Assembly (NCBI GenBank): GCA_027574665.1
Contig: CM050659.1
Location: 1,245,001-1,309,000 of the forward strand
Length of the DNA stretch: 64,000 nucleotides
Source: Rhynochetos jubatus
Lineage: Eukaryota; Chordata; Aves; Eurypygiformes; Rhynochetidae
Direction: 5' to 3'
Shown: piece after piece, positions 13,117 through 23,593 of the stretch
How the letters are laid out: every line of letters begins with the position of its first letter
How positions within the stretch are numbered: the first letter of the stretch is position 1
The notes under the pieces: model-generated
What the model was told of the DNA's origin: nothing
What the model saw: the letters and a program-made list of their open reading frames with translations, nothing else
The model's database searches: none
Position numbers and translations under genes: made by a program

Positions 13117-14085
13117 ATCACAGACTCATAGCGCAGTTGGAAAAGACCTTTAAGATCATCAAGTCCAACCATATACCTCACACTGCCAAGCCCACCACTA
13201 AAACATGTCCCTAAGCACCACATCTGTACATCTTTTCAATCCCTGCAGGGATGGTGACTCCACCCCCTCCCTGGGCAGCCCCTTCCCACACATGACAACC
13301 CTTTTGGAGAAGAAATTTTTCCTAATATCCAATCTAAACCTCCCCTGCCACAACTTGAGGCCATTTCTTCTTGTCCTGTCGCTTGTCACCTGGGAGAAGA
13401 GACCAACCCCCACCCCTCTGCACCCTCCTTTCAGACAGTTGTAGGGAGTGATAGAGTCTCCCCTGAGCCTTCTCTACTCCAGGCTGAACATCCCCAGCTC
13501 CCTCAGCCCCTCCTCACAGCACTTGTGCTCCAGACCCTTCCCCAGCTCTGTTGCCCTTCCCTGGACACACTCTAGCACCTCAGTGTCTTTCTTGTGGTGA
13601 GGGGCCCAGAACTGAACACAGGATTTGAAGTGCAGCCTCACCAGTGCCCAGTGCAGGGGGACAATCCCTGCCCTGGTCCTGCTGGCCACACTGTTCCTGA
13701 TGCAGGCCAGGATGCTGTTGGCCTTCTTGGCCACCTGGACACACTACTGGCTCATATTCAGCCAGCAGTGGACCAACACCCCCAGGTCCTTTCCCACTGG
13801 GCAGCTTTCCAGCCACTCGTCCCCAAGCCTGTAATGTTGCAGGGGTTGTTGTTGCCCAAGTGCAGGACCTGGCACTTGGCCTTGTTGAACCTCATACAGT
13901 GGCCTCAGCCCATCGATCCAGCCTCTCCAGATCCCTCTGCAGAGCCTTCTTGCCCTCAGGCAGATCAACTTTCCCGCGTAACTTTGTGTCACCCGCAAAC
14001 ACATTAATGGTGCACTTGATCCCCTCGTCCAGATCATTGATGAATATACACAGGACTGGCCCCAGTACTGAGCCCAGGAAGCCCT
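13117..14085 (-). mobile_element. CR1 LINE 3' region, antisense, about 970 bp
   Basis: Starts at ATCACAGACTCATAG with TTGGAAAAGACCTTTAAGATC and runs through reverse-strand CR1 ORF2 sequence, including the segments around GGCCAGGATGCTGTTGGCC and the CAGTACTGAGCCC end. Broken reading frames remain on the - strand (for example 13474-13734). It is a 5'-truncated insertion in the NUP35-copy intron before the exon at 14418, from a different CR1 subfamily than 11684-12010. Confidence 0.88.
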
Positions 14086-15242
14086 GATAGGTTGCCTTCC
14101 ATCTTCTTAAGGGCCCTAACTTACGGCTTCTTGCTAAGCTTAATTCTGCTGTGTTGTTCCTATCTGGCCTCTGTATTAAGCTGCTGGTGTTCAGAGGTCA
14201 AGGAGAAAACTATTGCTAGTCATAAAACTTGCTAATACGCTTGCAGACGTGCATTTTGGGTTGACCTACTGTTTGTCTGTGTCTGCAGTTAAATCTCCAT
14301 CAAATTCTTCCGTACCTAACTGAAACGCTTGATACTGAATGTATTTTTAATATAGGCTTTTAAGCTTATCTGTCTTGCCAAAGTAATTTGTTAAACAACG
14401 CCATTTCAATTTAACAGCTTCAAGCATGTTCAGTCCTGCAAGTATTGGGCAGCCTAGGAAGACTCCTCTATCTCCTGCTCAGCTGGATCCTTTTTATACT
14501 CAGGGTGATTCCCTGACTTCAGAAGATCAACTTGATGGCACATGGGTAACTGTATTTGGGTGAGCTGAGTTCCAAAGTATTAGAAGAACCATGGGTGACT
14601 TCTTTGCACTGTATGGACAGAAGTACTTGGGTGTTGCTGTTTGGCATTCTTGGGTTCCACAGGAGATACAACAGCAGTTAAAGCCAGCAAACGCATAGAT
14701 TTTAGGGAAGCACCTTAACTTCAGCTACATGCTCTTTATTTCTGTTGCTGTTGTTAGAAAGGCAACATTCTACTACTGAGGTGTGTGGTGAAGTAAAAAT
14801 GCCTAGAAGATAATATTCCCCAAGTTGCTGCTTCTAAAATGGCATTAACACACTGATCTCTCTTGGATTTCTAAACACCCTTCATAGGCTTGTATTTTAG
14901 CACCAGGATTCTTAAACTGCTCATAATAATTTTTGAGTATTTGTTCTGTCTTTCAGATTTCCTCAAGCGTCAGCTTCATATATTCTACAGTTTGCTCAGT
15001 ACGGAAACATATTAAAGCATGTGGTATGTCTTAGGTTGAGACTTTTTTCTGAAAGCAGTCTGCTTCATTCTTTAAAAGGCTAAATTTCACACTTTCCACT
15101 TATTTTCATGCAGATGTCCCACACAGGAAATTGGATGCATATTTGATATCAGTCCAAGCTTCAAGCCCGGAAAGCCTTAAACAAAGACGGGAAGATTTTT
15201 GGTGACTTCATCATGGTTGGTGTCAAGCCGTGTATAGAGGAG

Positions 15243-15607
15243 GTAAGTAAACAGCTGCTTTTATTTCCATACAAAGCACTCTGCTTCTGGGCTTCCTCTT
15301 TATTTTCCCTGACCGCTTTCATTTTTCCTTTCGGAATTGCAAAGCATGGCTGGTTCAGTTATATAGTTTATTATACCTGACAGGAGTCTGTCTTAAGTAG
15401 TTGACAAAACTTCCTGCTGAGAAGGATCATTATGGGAAATCTCTGTGCTCCTTGGAAGTTACGGTGCACAGAATTATATTGCTAAACAAGATAGGAAGTG
15501 AAACCCTAACAGGCAATGGAGATAAGAGTTTCCCAGACTGGCATTTGTGGCCTTCAGGGGCTGCAGTAGGTATGTTACGGCAGATCAAGACTGTTACTGC
15601 TCCTAGT
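15243..15607. other. Truncated NUP35 intron, no exon
   Basis: Starts with a consensus GTAAGT donor after NUP35 exon 7. No further NUP35 exon is visible before LTR sequence begins. Confidence 0.5.
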
Positions 15608-17426
15608 TGTCCTGGGTTTGGGGTGACTATTTATCTGATTCTGGCTTTTCAGTTTATCTTAGTACACAGACTAAAAATGTGTTATTTGGACACTCCTGAT
15701 CCTACTCTCCCACCTGCTTCCACAAAAACATGTCCCTTTCTTGTAAGTAGGGGTTGGAGTAGGCGTGGCAGTGTTTCTGTCTAATTTTATCATGACCTAT
15801 TAGTTTCTAGGCATTGACAATGCTCTCCCCATTAATTCTTGCAGCACTTTGCCTTGGGTACTGTACATCAACTTAGGCAAATGAGTCATTCTTTTGTAGT
15901 TCACAGATATTTTTTTTTGTATCCTCTAAGGAGAAGTGATGCTGAAGAGTAATGCAGGGTTTCAAAAGTAAACCATTCTGAGAAGGCAGCCCCAGAAACT
16001 GAGCTTGCAATTACTTCAATTCATATCAGTTAGAAATATTTCTTATGCTGATTAAAATTCAGAAACCAGTGTACTTCAGTGCCCCTTTCCTCTGAGGGCT
16101 TCTGCTGGTAGGGCTTCCAGTCTATTCTTCCCTTATTTACTACTTTGGTGTCTGGTATCAATGACTGAATGGCCTGGAAGCTGACACTCTGGAAGCAAAG
16201 ATCCAGGAAATTTCATTTTCAGGCATCTGATCTTTGCTTTTGAATCCTAGTTGTGTCTTTTGTGGATAGCGTCCACTCTGAAATACCAATAAACCAACGC
16301 ATAATTATTAACTGTACTTATGGAGGCAAGGGAGGTTTCTGGAGACTAATCCGCTGAGGGTTTGACACTGTCCTGTAACACACTTTCTTGCCATTGAAAA
16401 CAAGGTGTGACGGATTTGACATCAGTTGCTCAGGCTTCTGATTTAAAAGTAGCAGTTAGTTCCCTGGGTTCCTCTTGGGCTGCAGAGTCAGCTGCCACCC
16501 ACCCTGGACATCAGTCCTAGCCAGTGTTTTGGATGGCTGTCTCCTGCCAGCTCTGCTTCTGAATTTCTGCTGTCTTTAGGCTGGTTGGATGCTGTGCTGC
16601 ACTGAGTCTAATGCAGCAAATCGGGTCTCCTCAGGCTGTCTGTCTTGTTTTCTCTGGGTTCTTGTGGAACTCATGGTTGCCATCAAGTCACTCGCTGCCT
16701 CGTCCATTCCACACGCCTTCCTTTCTACACATAAGTTCGCAAAACAGAGGCTTTTGACCCCTCACCTTTGCTAAGGGGACTGAGTGACATTCCTTGGCAA
16801 GCTGAATCTGAGCATGTCTTAGCTTTGCACCAGCTAGTCTATGTTTGCTTCACCGCATAACACATCAACCTGGATAGGTGGTGCCAGCCCGGGGCCCGCA
16901 GCACTGCAGGACCGGCGGGGAGGGGGTGGGGATATGGGTGGAAAGGCTTGTGGTTGGGCACAACCCTGGGAAGGGAAAGGGTCTGAGGGGGCTTCCGACC
17001 GAGGGGGCTGGGGGTTTGTTTGTTGTGGGGACCTCGTGGCAAGTGGTTGGTGCTCTGGGCAGAGCCAGCGTCTTGCTGGGCAGATCAGTCTAGGAGTCAG
17101 GGTTTGAAAGTTTTTTTTCCTCCCTCTTACTCTCTCGGCCCTTGGGACGTTTCGTGGGGGGTTTGCTCCCTTCGGGTGGGTTTTCTTTCTTTTTTCCCTT
17201 CTTGGGGTGGGATCCTATATCATTTGTTCTACCTTTTTCCTCTGTTCCTTAAATTACTCATTAGCACTAGCGTTGTTAGTAAGTCCCTAAGTTTCATTTA
17301 TATAATTAAATAGTTTTTATCTCAACTCCTACGGGCTTTTCCTTGGTTTGTTCCTCCGACCCTTCCTCACCGGGAGGGGGTGTGGGGGGCGGAGTGATAG
17401 AGCGGCTGCTTGCTAAAACCAGGACA
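15608..17426 (+). mobile_element. 5' LTR of a Lys-primed class II-type ERV
   Basis: The 3' boundary is firm: the LTR ends in CCAGGACA a few bases before a primer-binding site. The 5' boundary is proposed at TGTCCTGG (15608), a perfect inverted match to that end, giving about 1.8 kb. U3 includes a GC-rich block at about 16880-17100. The R/U5 part (about 17200-17426) resembles the 3' ends of the local solo LTRs, such as the aattaaatagtttttatctcaa type of block. If 15608 is wrong, the LTR is shorter. Confidence 0.6.
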
Positions 17427-17434
17427 GTCCTTTC

Positions 17435-17452
17435 TGGCGCCCAACGTGGGGC
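17435..17452 (+). other. Retroviral primer-binding site, tRNA-Lys type
   Basis: TGGCGCCCAACGTGGGGC follows the LTR by 8 bp. It is the 18-nt site complementary to the 3' end of tRNA-Lys(1,2), used by betaretroviruses and lentiviruses, and it supports assignment of this element to class II (ERVK-like). Confidence 0.9.
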
Positions 17453-17487
17453 TCAGAAGAGTTGAGATAAGGAACAGATTATAGCGT

Positions 17488-18574
17488 GTGATAAGCTCCT
17501 GCTTTAAAATGTATCTGTGGCTTCTCAAGACTCTGAGTTTGGGGCTTTTCAAGCTGCTGACTGAACGGCAGGATCTGCTCCCCTATGTGCTAGTGATGAT
17601 CTTGATTTTTTATGTGCGAGGCGGGCTGAGGGGGCTGGTCAGGCTGTTCTGTGTGCTGCTGATGCTGGCAGGGATACTCTGTCTCTGTCTCTACTTAATA
17701 CTGTCGGCTCCTTGGTACATCGCGACTTACCTGCTGGAGGTTTTCCGCAGCTACACCTCTCCCTTTCTCCCCTCAGGGACACAGCTGATAGAGGAGAGGT
17801 TATTTGGTGCTGGGGGGCATGTGGAAAAACTTTTTCAATTTTTCCCCTCTCCTCTCAGTCCGATGGCAAAGGCATATGAGTTTTTTGGAAATTTTTCATG
17901 TGGCTGGGGTGACTTGTGGCTAGGGATCAGCTTGCTAGTGAATGTTTTAGTGGCTTTGGGCAAAGCTAAGGAAATGTTTGGGAGCCCTGCCCCCACCGGT
18001 CCCAGTGCCCGAGGCAGATGCAGGGGCTGTGCAATCACCCAAGCTGCCTTAATGCGCAAGGGGGCAGCACGGAGTCGTGCCGGGACCAAGCTCGTAACAA
18101 GCCCGTGCGGCGCCAGTGTCTGCGGCAGCCCCAGGGTGCGTGGCGGCTCCAGTGTTTGCATCACAATCCAGCACACCTGCAACAATGCCTTCCATGCCCG
18201 CACCATCCTCAACACTTGCACCGCAACCTGCCGCATCACCCTCCGCTATGCCTGCATCAATGACAACGCCTCCCGCTACCGCCAATCTGTCTTCTCCCCC
18301 AACCAGCCCACTTTCTGCAGCAGCCTCACTCCCTCAATCTTTTGTGTGCTATTGTCAGGGGCGACCACTGTCCGTGGCCCCAGTCCGGAAAAAGAAATAC
18401 ACACATGAATCAGTCCATATAGTCGAGGATGGTGAGGTAGCAGGGCCATCCCAATCGACAGAAACAGTCAATAAGGAAATGGGAGCAGGGCTAGCTCAAG
18501 AGTCGGAGACGGAGGATGAAGCTGTTGTGACCACACAGTCCCTATCCCTGAGAAAAGCTAAGACAGTAACTTAG
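17488..18574 (+). pseudogene. ERVK-like leader/gag-region ORF with membrane segments, frameshifted
   Basis: Immediately after the primer-binding site, an open frame (Met at 17488 or 17509) runs to 18408. Its first ~90 residues contain two strongly hydrophobic stretches (around LLPYVLVMILIFY and LVRLFCVLLMLAGILCLCLY) that look like transmembrane helices. From about 18110 the natural reading appears to switch to another frame (18116-18574), giving an Ala/Pro/Ser-rich linker and then an acidic tail (ESETEDEA) that ends at 18574. A frameshift between about 18000 and 18110 therefore breaks the gene. Sequence of this type occurs at the 5' end of avian ERVK-like internal regions; its function is unknown to me. 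No capsid, protease or polymerase follows. Confidence 0.5.
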
Positions 18575-18596
18575 ATAAAATATAATCTTTAGTAGG

Positions 18597-19116
18597 CTGA
18601 AATATCTGTTTAGGGGCAGACCATCAAGGCCATGCAGACAGATGTCCGGCCTTGTCTGAGAGTATGTGGTCAAAGCCAAACAGATACAGACACCCCTTTG
18701 GGTTCCACCCTGGGTCCTGGCAGGCCTTGGGTGAAATCCAATGGGGTGGGGGACGCTAGATGTTTCTGTACATTTTTTACATTATTTGTTTGTTAAACTG
18801 TATAAAAGCGGGACCCTCTCACAGTGAAGTCAGAGCCTCACCTACGAGTGGACGCGCTGCATAGGACTTCCCAGTTGCCGGGACAGGTTCTCCGATCCTT
18901 TGCTGTAACAGGGCTCCCCAGCTGATGTACGGGTCTGAATGATGGTAAAGTATTAGGTGATGTATCTTTCTTAATCACTATCGTTAACTCTATGTGGTAA
19001 TGAGAGGTGCATTGCCTTGCGTATGCTGTCTGCTGTTTTAGACTATAGTAAAATAAGTTTCTCTTTTTCACTTGGTGTCTGTGTCCTTTCTGTCATTCTC
19101 GTCAATTAGCAAAACA
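18597..19116 (+). mobile_element. Probable LTR with TATA box
   Basis: A TATAAAAG box at 18801, downstream R/U5-like sequence and an AGCAAAACA end at 19116 directly abutting a CR1 suggest an LTR of a family different from the others here. The 5' end is uncertain. It may have joined the broken ERV at 17.4-18.6 kb by deletion or be a separate solo LTR. Confidence 0.45.
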
Positions 19117-19420
19117 GGAGGCAATGTGGAGAGAGAGGTGCTGATCTCTTCTCCCTGGGATCCAGTGACAGGACAGGTAGGAATGGTTCAAACCTGCGTC
19201 AGAGAAGGTTCGCACTGGATATTAGGAAGCATTTCTTTACCAAGAGGGTGGTCAAACAGTGGAACAGGCTTCCTAGAGAGATGGTCGATGTCCTAAACTT
19301 GTCAGTGCTTAAGAAGCAGTTGGACAATGCCCTTAATTACCATGCTTTAACCTTGTGTCAGCCCTGAATGGTTCAGATAGTTGGACTAGATGATTGTTGT
19401 AGGTCCCTTCCAACTGAAAA
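19117..19420 (+). mobile_element. CR1 LINE 3' end, sense
   Basis: Contains the CR1 ORF2 end and 3' untranslated region in sense orientation (GGATATTAGGAAGCATTTC, TGGAACAGGCTTCC, GTAGGTCCCTTCCAACTG). It runs straight into a decamer satellite in place of the usual short terminal repeat. Confidence 0.88.
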
Positions 19421-19517
19421 TTCTATTCCATTCTATTCCATTCTATTCCATTCTATTCCATTCTATTCCATTCTATCCCATTCTATCCCATTCTATCCCA
19501 TTCTATCCCATTCTATT
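19421..19517. repeat. Decamer tandem repeat TTCTAT(T/C)CCA
   Basis: Nine full 10-bp units and a partial one: five copies of TTCTATTCCA followed by four of TTCTATCCCA. The unit looks like an expanded version of the short terminal repeat that ends CR1 elements. Confidence 0.95.
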
Positions 19518-20454
19518 GGCAAAAAGCACTTAATTTGATTTCATTCCCAAAGTGATGCAGTGTGATGGTGAATGGGATGGTCTAACAAAGTATCAGTGGC
19601 AGGGGAGAAGGAGGATTGCTACAGCAAGACAGGGGGTAGAAATGGCAGCCTGAGCTCTCCTTGGGCAAAAAAACCAAAAGGCTTCAGCAGCACTGAGGAG
19701 GGTGGGGGAGCTCTGCTAGCTTGTCTTGGCAAAGAGGGTCGTCTGCAGGCAGGGCAAAGAAGCTGTCCCGAGCACAGCCGCTGCCTCAGCTTGAGTCAGC
19801 AGGGAAAAGGGCAGCCCTGGCTGTTCATGCAGCAGACCATGTTCATAAAGCTGCTTTGACAAAAAGATGAAACCCCTGCCCCACATTTCTAAAACCTAAT
19901 GTCCTCACTGTTTCTCCAGGGAAGCAGCAGCACCTTCTGGCCTGGGATTCCTGGGCACCGTGACTCCTCCAGCTCTAAGCACGTCACCGGTGCATGAGGC
20001 CTGTTGCACCACCCAGATTTGCCAGTAAAACTGCCCTGTGTTCCAGGCTGGCTGTGGGCAAAGTGCTCCAAGATGCCCTGCTGCAGATACAAATTCAAAC
20101 CTCTGGTGTCAGTGTGGTTAAGCCAATGACAGACCAAAAGGTTCACCTGGCGGCACAGTGTCTCTCCTGGGCCAAAATCCTGGATAAAAATCCTTTATTA
20201 AGTACGTGTGAAAGTGCAGGCTGCCGACTGCTCTTTCAAAACCTCTGAACTCAGTAAGGCTGGGCCAGGGGGCTGCCATCCACAACTTCCTCCTCCTCCT
20301 TCAACCTGTCACCATGAGGCATCATTTTTGGTCCTGAGTGAAATGAAGGCAAGAAGTGGAGTGTGACAAAGCCCTTGGGTCTCTCTGAGGTAGCACAGAA
20401 ATCCATGTGTCCCCCCGGGTGTACATCCCAGAAGCGTGCCACCTCCTTTCAGGC
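19518..20454. other. No gene recognised
   Basis: About 0.9 kb of mixed composition between the decamer satellite and an ERV gag fragment. Nothing recognisable on either strand. Confidence 0.4.
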
Positions 20455-22000
20455 TGGGATAGTGAGGGCAATCCCCTCACTAGAAAAACTGATAGAATAT
20501 TGTAATCACTGGTGACCCTTTTATAGCAGCCCCAGTATCCTGTGCAGCAGTTGGAGTCACTGCGGGGCAGTTTGGAGTAGCTGGGGGTTTGTGTGGCCGT
20601 CACGTGCATTCAGGCAGCTGCCTGGCCCCTTGCAGGGCTTCGGATGCTGCACTGAGCCTGCCTTTGCGCCGAGCACCGGGAGCAGAGGGGGCAATAAATT
20701 ATGATACAGCATTGCAGTTAAATGTGAAAAGCCACAGGTGAATTTGTTCTTTGCATTACAGGACAATTATGATACATATAAGGAATGTGGCTTGATTGCA
20801 AGTGAAAGCGGTATATTTGCACAAGAGGCAAAAAATAAGAAATCACCTAGGTGGTGTTGTTCAGCATGTAATATCAGCAGGTGATGCAACAAATATAAGG
20901 AAAAATGGGCAGGAATGGCAGCACAGGGCAAAAGGGGGGCACGAATGGAAGGCAAAGAGAACATAAGAATTTAAATATTAAACCTTCATTGGTATATTGA
21001 AATCCAGTGGAGGCTGGAATTTCTCTGGACTTCCTTGCAAAACGAGAATTTCCATGTATCTTAATATATTTTCAGAGTATTTATCACTGTATAATATTTG
21101 TAGACATGGCATCTTGATTTCTGTTTAAAACTTAATGTTGGTTCTTGCCACTCTAGTTTGTATCAAGCATTGTCCTGTTTGAGCAATATTTCACTCTGTT
21201 TTCACCCTGCTGTGTATTTCTTTCAGGGGTTGTACAAATTGCCTTATGTTTCTGGTAGCTTTTAATAACTGAATGCACAAATTACTTTTGAAAAGGAAAA
21301 ATCCAAATCCATATGCCTGAAAATAAAGTATTGGATGCCCAAGTTTTTATGTTACAGAAGGAAGCCGAGTTACAGGAGATACCAGAAGAAGTTGGAAGTG
21401 CTGTAACACCTCTCATATGGGCCTCAGGAACACCGGGACGGTCCCAAGCAGCAGAACTGGTAATCATCCAGTTGAAACCAGACGCCAGACCAGTAAGGCA
21501 GAAGCAGTACCCGATTAAATTAGAAGCAATAAAAGGATTAGAACCTGTAATAGCACAACTCATAAATTTGGAGTTATTAAGAGAATGCCAATCAGAATAC
21601 AACACTCCGATATTGCCAGTTAAAAAGCCACATTCAGAAGAACGTAGATTGTTTCAGGACTTAAGGGCCATAAATCAAATTGTGCAGGATGTCCAACTGG
21701 TAGTGGCAAACTCATATAGTGTCCTGACCACCCTGAAGGAAACAGAGAGATGGTTTACCATGTTGGATCTGAAAGATGCGCTCTTTAGCATTCCGTTAGC
21801 AGCTGAGAGTCAGGAACTGTTTGCTTTCAAATGGGAAAGCCCTAAGGCCGGTAGAAAAACTCAGCTGTGATGGATGGTTATCACAACAAGGATTTAATAG
21901 CCCTCCAATCTTTGGAAATCAATTAGCCAAAGGATTATGAGTAGGAGAGAAGAGAAATATTCAGGTCCTTACAATAAGAAGATACAGAGATTCAGATACA
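20455..22000 (+). mobile_element. Class I ERV fragment: gag 5' part and RT start
   Basis: 20460-20960 is clearly homologous at the nucleotide level to 51780-52200, the gag start of the ERV at 51-54 kb. After about 300 bp of unrelated sequence, 21313-21870 is an open frame of 185 codons. It begins at the pro/pol boundary and covers the fingers of a gammaretrovirus-like reverse transcriptase, including QYP, the CQS..NTP.LPVKKP region, FQDLRAIN and MLDLKDA with the first catalytic Asp. The frame then breaks at a TGA (21868-21870) where the homolog at 53.5 kb reads TGC. Residual homology runs to about 21945. No LTR was found on either side. This is a dead, internally deleted copy. Confidence 0.8.
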
Positions 22001-22009
22001 TCAGTGTTT

Positions 22010-23590
22010 AAAACCCGTGCCAAAAGGGGAAGAGTAACAGCTGTGCAGTGTGCTGTCTAGGCCACATAAAAATGACTCTCCAGCTAGCCAAAGCACTGAT
22101 ATATGGACAAGCAACTCTTTAAAGCGTAACAGAGAAACAAAAATGCAGGAACTAATCACTACAAGGAAAACTACAGTGGGATGTCCATATATGTTAAGTA
22201 AGCTCTAAAGCAGCATGCCAGACAACAATGCTGGTTATACTGAGATTCCTCTTCAGTCTTAAGGTAACAGAAAGATCATTTTAGGAGCAACCAAAGCCAT
22301 CCAGAAGTGCTCCCAGGGTGCACTTTCACAACATATTAACACTCAAAGGTGGTGATTTTGTTCTTAATTAGTCCTGTGTTTCTTTCATCACACCTGCTGC
22401 ACAGAGAAGGCAGCAAACGCCAAGGTTGGTTTTGTTCATTATGTCGCAAGATCCCAACAAAGGGGAATACCTGGAAGGATGGGGGGCCGGGAAATGTCTC
22501 TTTGGACAATGTATCTCAAAGGAGGTTAAGTAACCTCCTTTTCTGTTTGTTTCAAAAGACTGTTCATGTCTATTCAACACTGAGCCTGACTAACCAGTAA
22601 CTGTCATAGACTTTCACCTCCTCAGAGATGGGCCTCTGATCCCCTCACACAGCAATTTTGATCCACTTTGCCAAACGCTGCATCCCTGATGGTGCTTCTA
22701 CAAGGGATGTTTTTTGGTAGGGAGAAGGTATGGAAGGTATGCAGAGCCTCCAGATGGCTGCTTGATGAGCATTAGGCATTCCCAACAACTGGTATGGCTT
22801 GAGCTCTGAAGAATTAGAGCCCAGGGACAAATGGAAATGTCACGTTTGTGGTGTCCAAAACAGACGATACAACTTGAAAAGAGTTTGTCCATCTGCACAG
22901 AAATGGGTGAGACCTTGTGTCTTTCAGCACCAAGACAACCAAACTCTGAGTTTACCAGCATAAAAAAAAAAAAATAAAATCCTTAGCAATGCTGAGGATG
23001 AAATAAGAATCTCAGCCTCCAGTATTCAGTTTGGGGATGGAAACTGGGGATTCACTGGGGTTTGGGGATTCACTGGAAGACGTTACTTTGAGACAGAAGT
23101 TAGAATGAGCTCACACAACACACCCCCTACGGAAGGAACACTGCACAGGTGATCAACCAGAGGATTTGGATCTCCCCCACACTGAAAAGGTGTGCTCGAC
23201 CGATGGAGTTCCATGAATTACATTGCATGAGGGACATTAACTGCTGCAACTAACCCCTGTTCCGAGTTTTCTGTTGTAGGAATCACTACAGCAGCAATCA
23301 CCCGAACCTACAGAGGACAAGCCTTGCCAGAAGAGCAGCAGTGACCTGACCTGAGCTAGCTTCGGCGCACAACAATCCCACGCGACACTCCACCTTTCCT
23401 GTCCTGAGTGACCCCCACACCCTATGGAACCTGACGTCAAGGACTAGTGGACGTTTTGCCAAGATGGTCCATAGACTAAGGGAATGATATCTGTGTGGGA
23501 TGGAAAGGGAAAGGGGGAGTGGGCTGATGAGAGTTTATGGAATAGTGTTGGACTTGAGCATGACGTAAATGGTATGGAACACAAGGTGGA
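22010..23590. other. No gene recognised
   Basis: About 1.6 kb between ERV pieces, possibly decayed retroviral sequence. No open frame or terminal motif could be assigned. An A-rich tract lies at about 22962-22979. Confidence 0.4.
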
Positions 23591-23593
23591 GAA

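Larger units (their letters stand above)
9218..15242 (+). pseudogene. NUP35: NUP35 (nucleoporin Nup35/Nup53) duplicated copy, disabled
   Basis: NUP35 is a nuclear-pore scaffold nucleoporin (326 residues in human) with an RRM-like dimerisation domain. Seven exons are recognisable with GT-AG borders: 9218-9251, about 9926-10093, 11177-11307, 12880-12940, 14418-14559, 14957-15023 and 15114-15242. They encode the N-terminal [13 protein letters not shown] region, [12 protein letters not shown], the [14 protein letters not shown] linker and most of the RRM-like domain (WVTVFGFPQASASYIL, QYGNILKH). Lesions: the codon aligned with the ancestral initiator is AAG (9218-9220), though an in-frame ATG lies at 9233; a few codons are lost at the exon 1/2 junction; one Leu codon is lost in YILLQF; an in-frame TGA (15144-15146) sits where HIRYQSK normally has Arg, a CGA to TGA change. 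The C-terminal exons after 15242 are not found, and LTR sequence starts at 15608. Retained introns show a segmental duplicate, not a retrocopy. Confidence 0.9.

Noticed and set aside
13594-14007. 137-codon + strand open frame
   Set aside because: It is the antisense of CR1 ORF2, not a gene.
15144-15146. TGA in NUP35 exon 7 read as a selenocysteine or readthrough codon
   Set aside because: NUP35 is not a selenoprotein. The position is a CpG Arg codon in orthologs, and the copy has other lesions.
19421-19517. CRISPR-like tandem array
   Set aside because: Units are 10 bp head to tail without spacers, attached to a CR1 element in a vertebrate genome.
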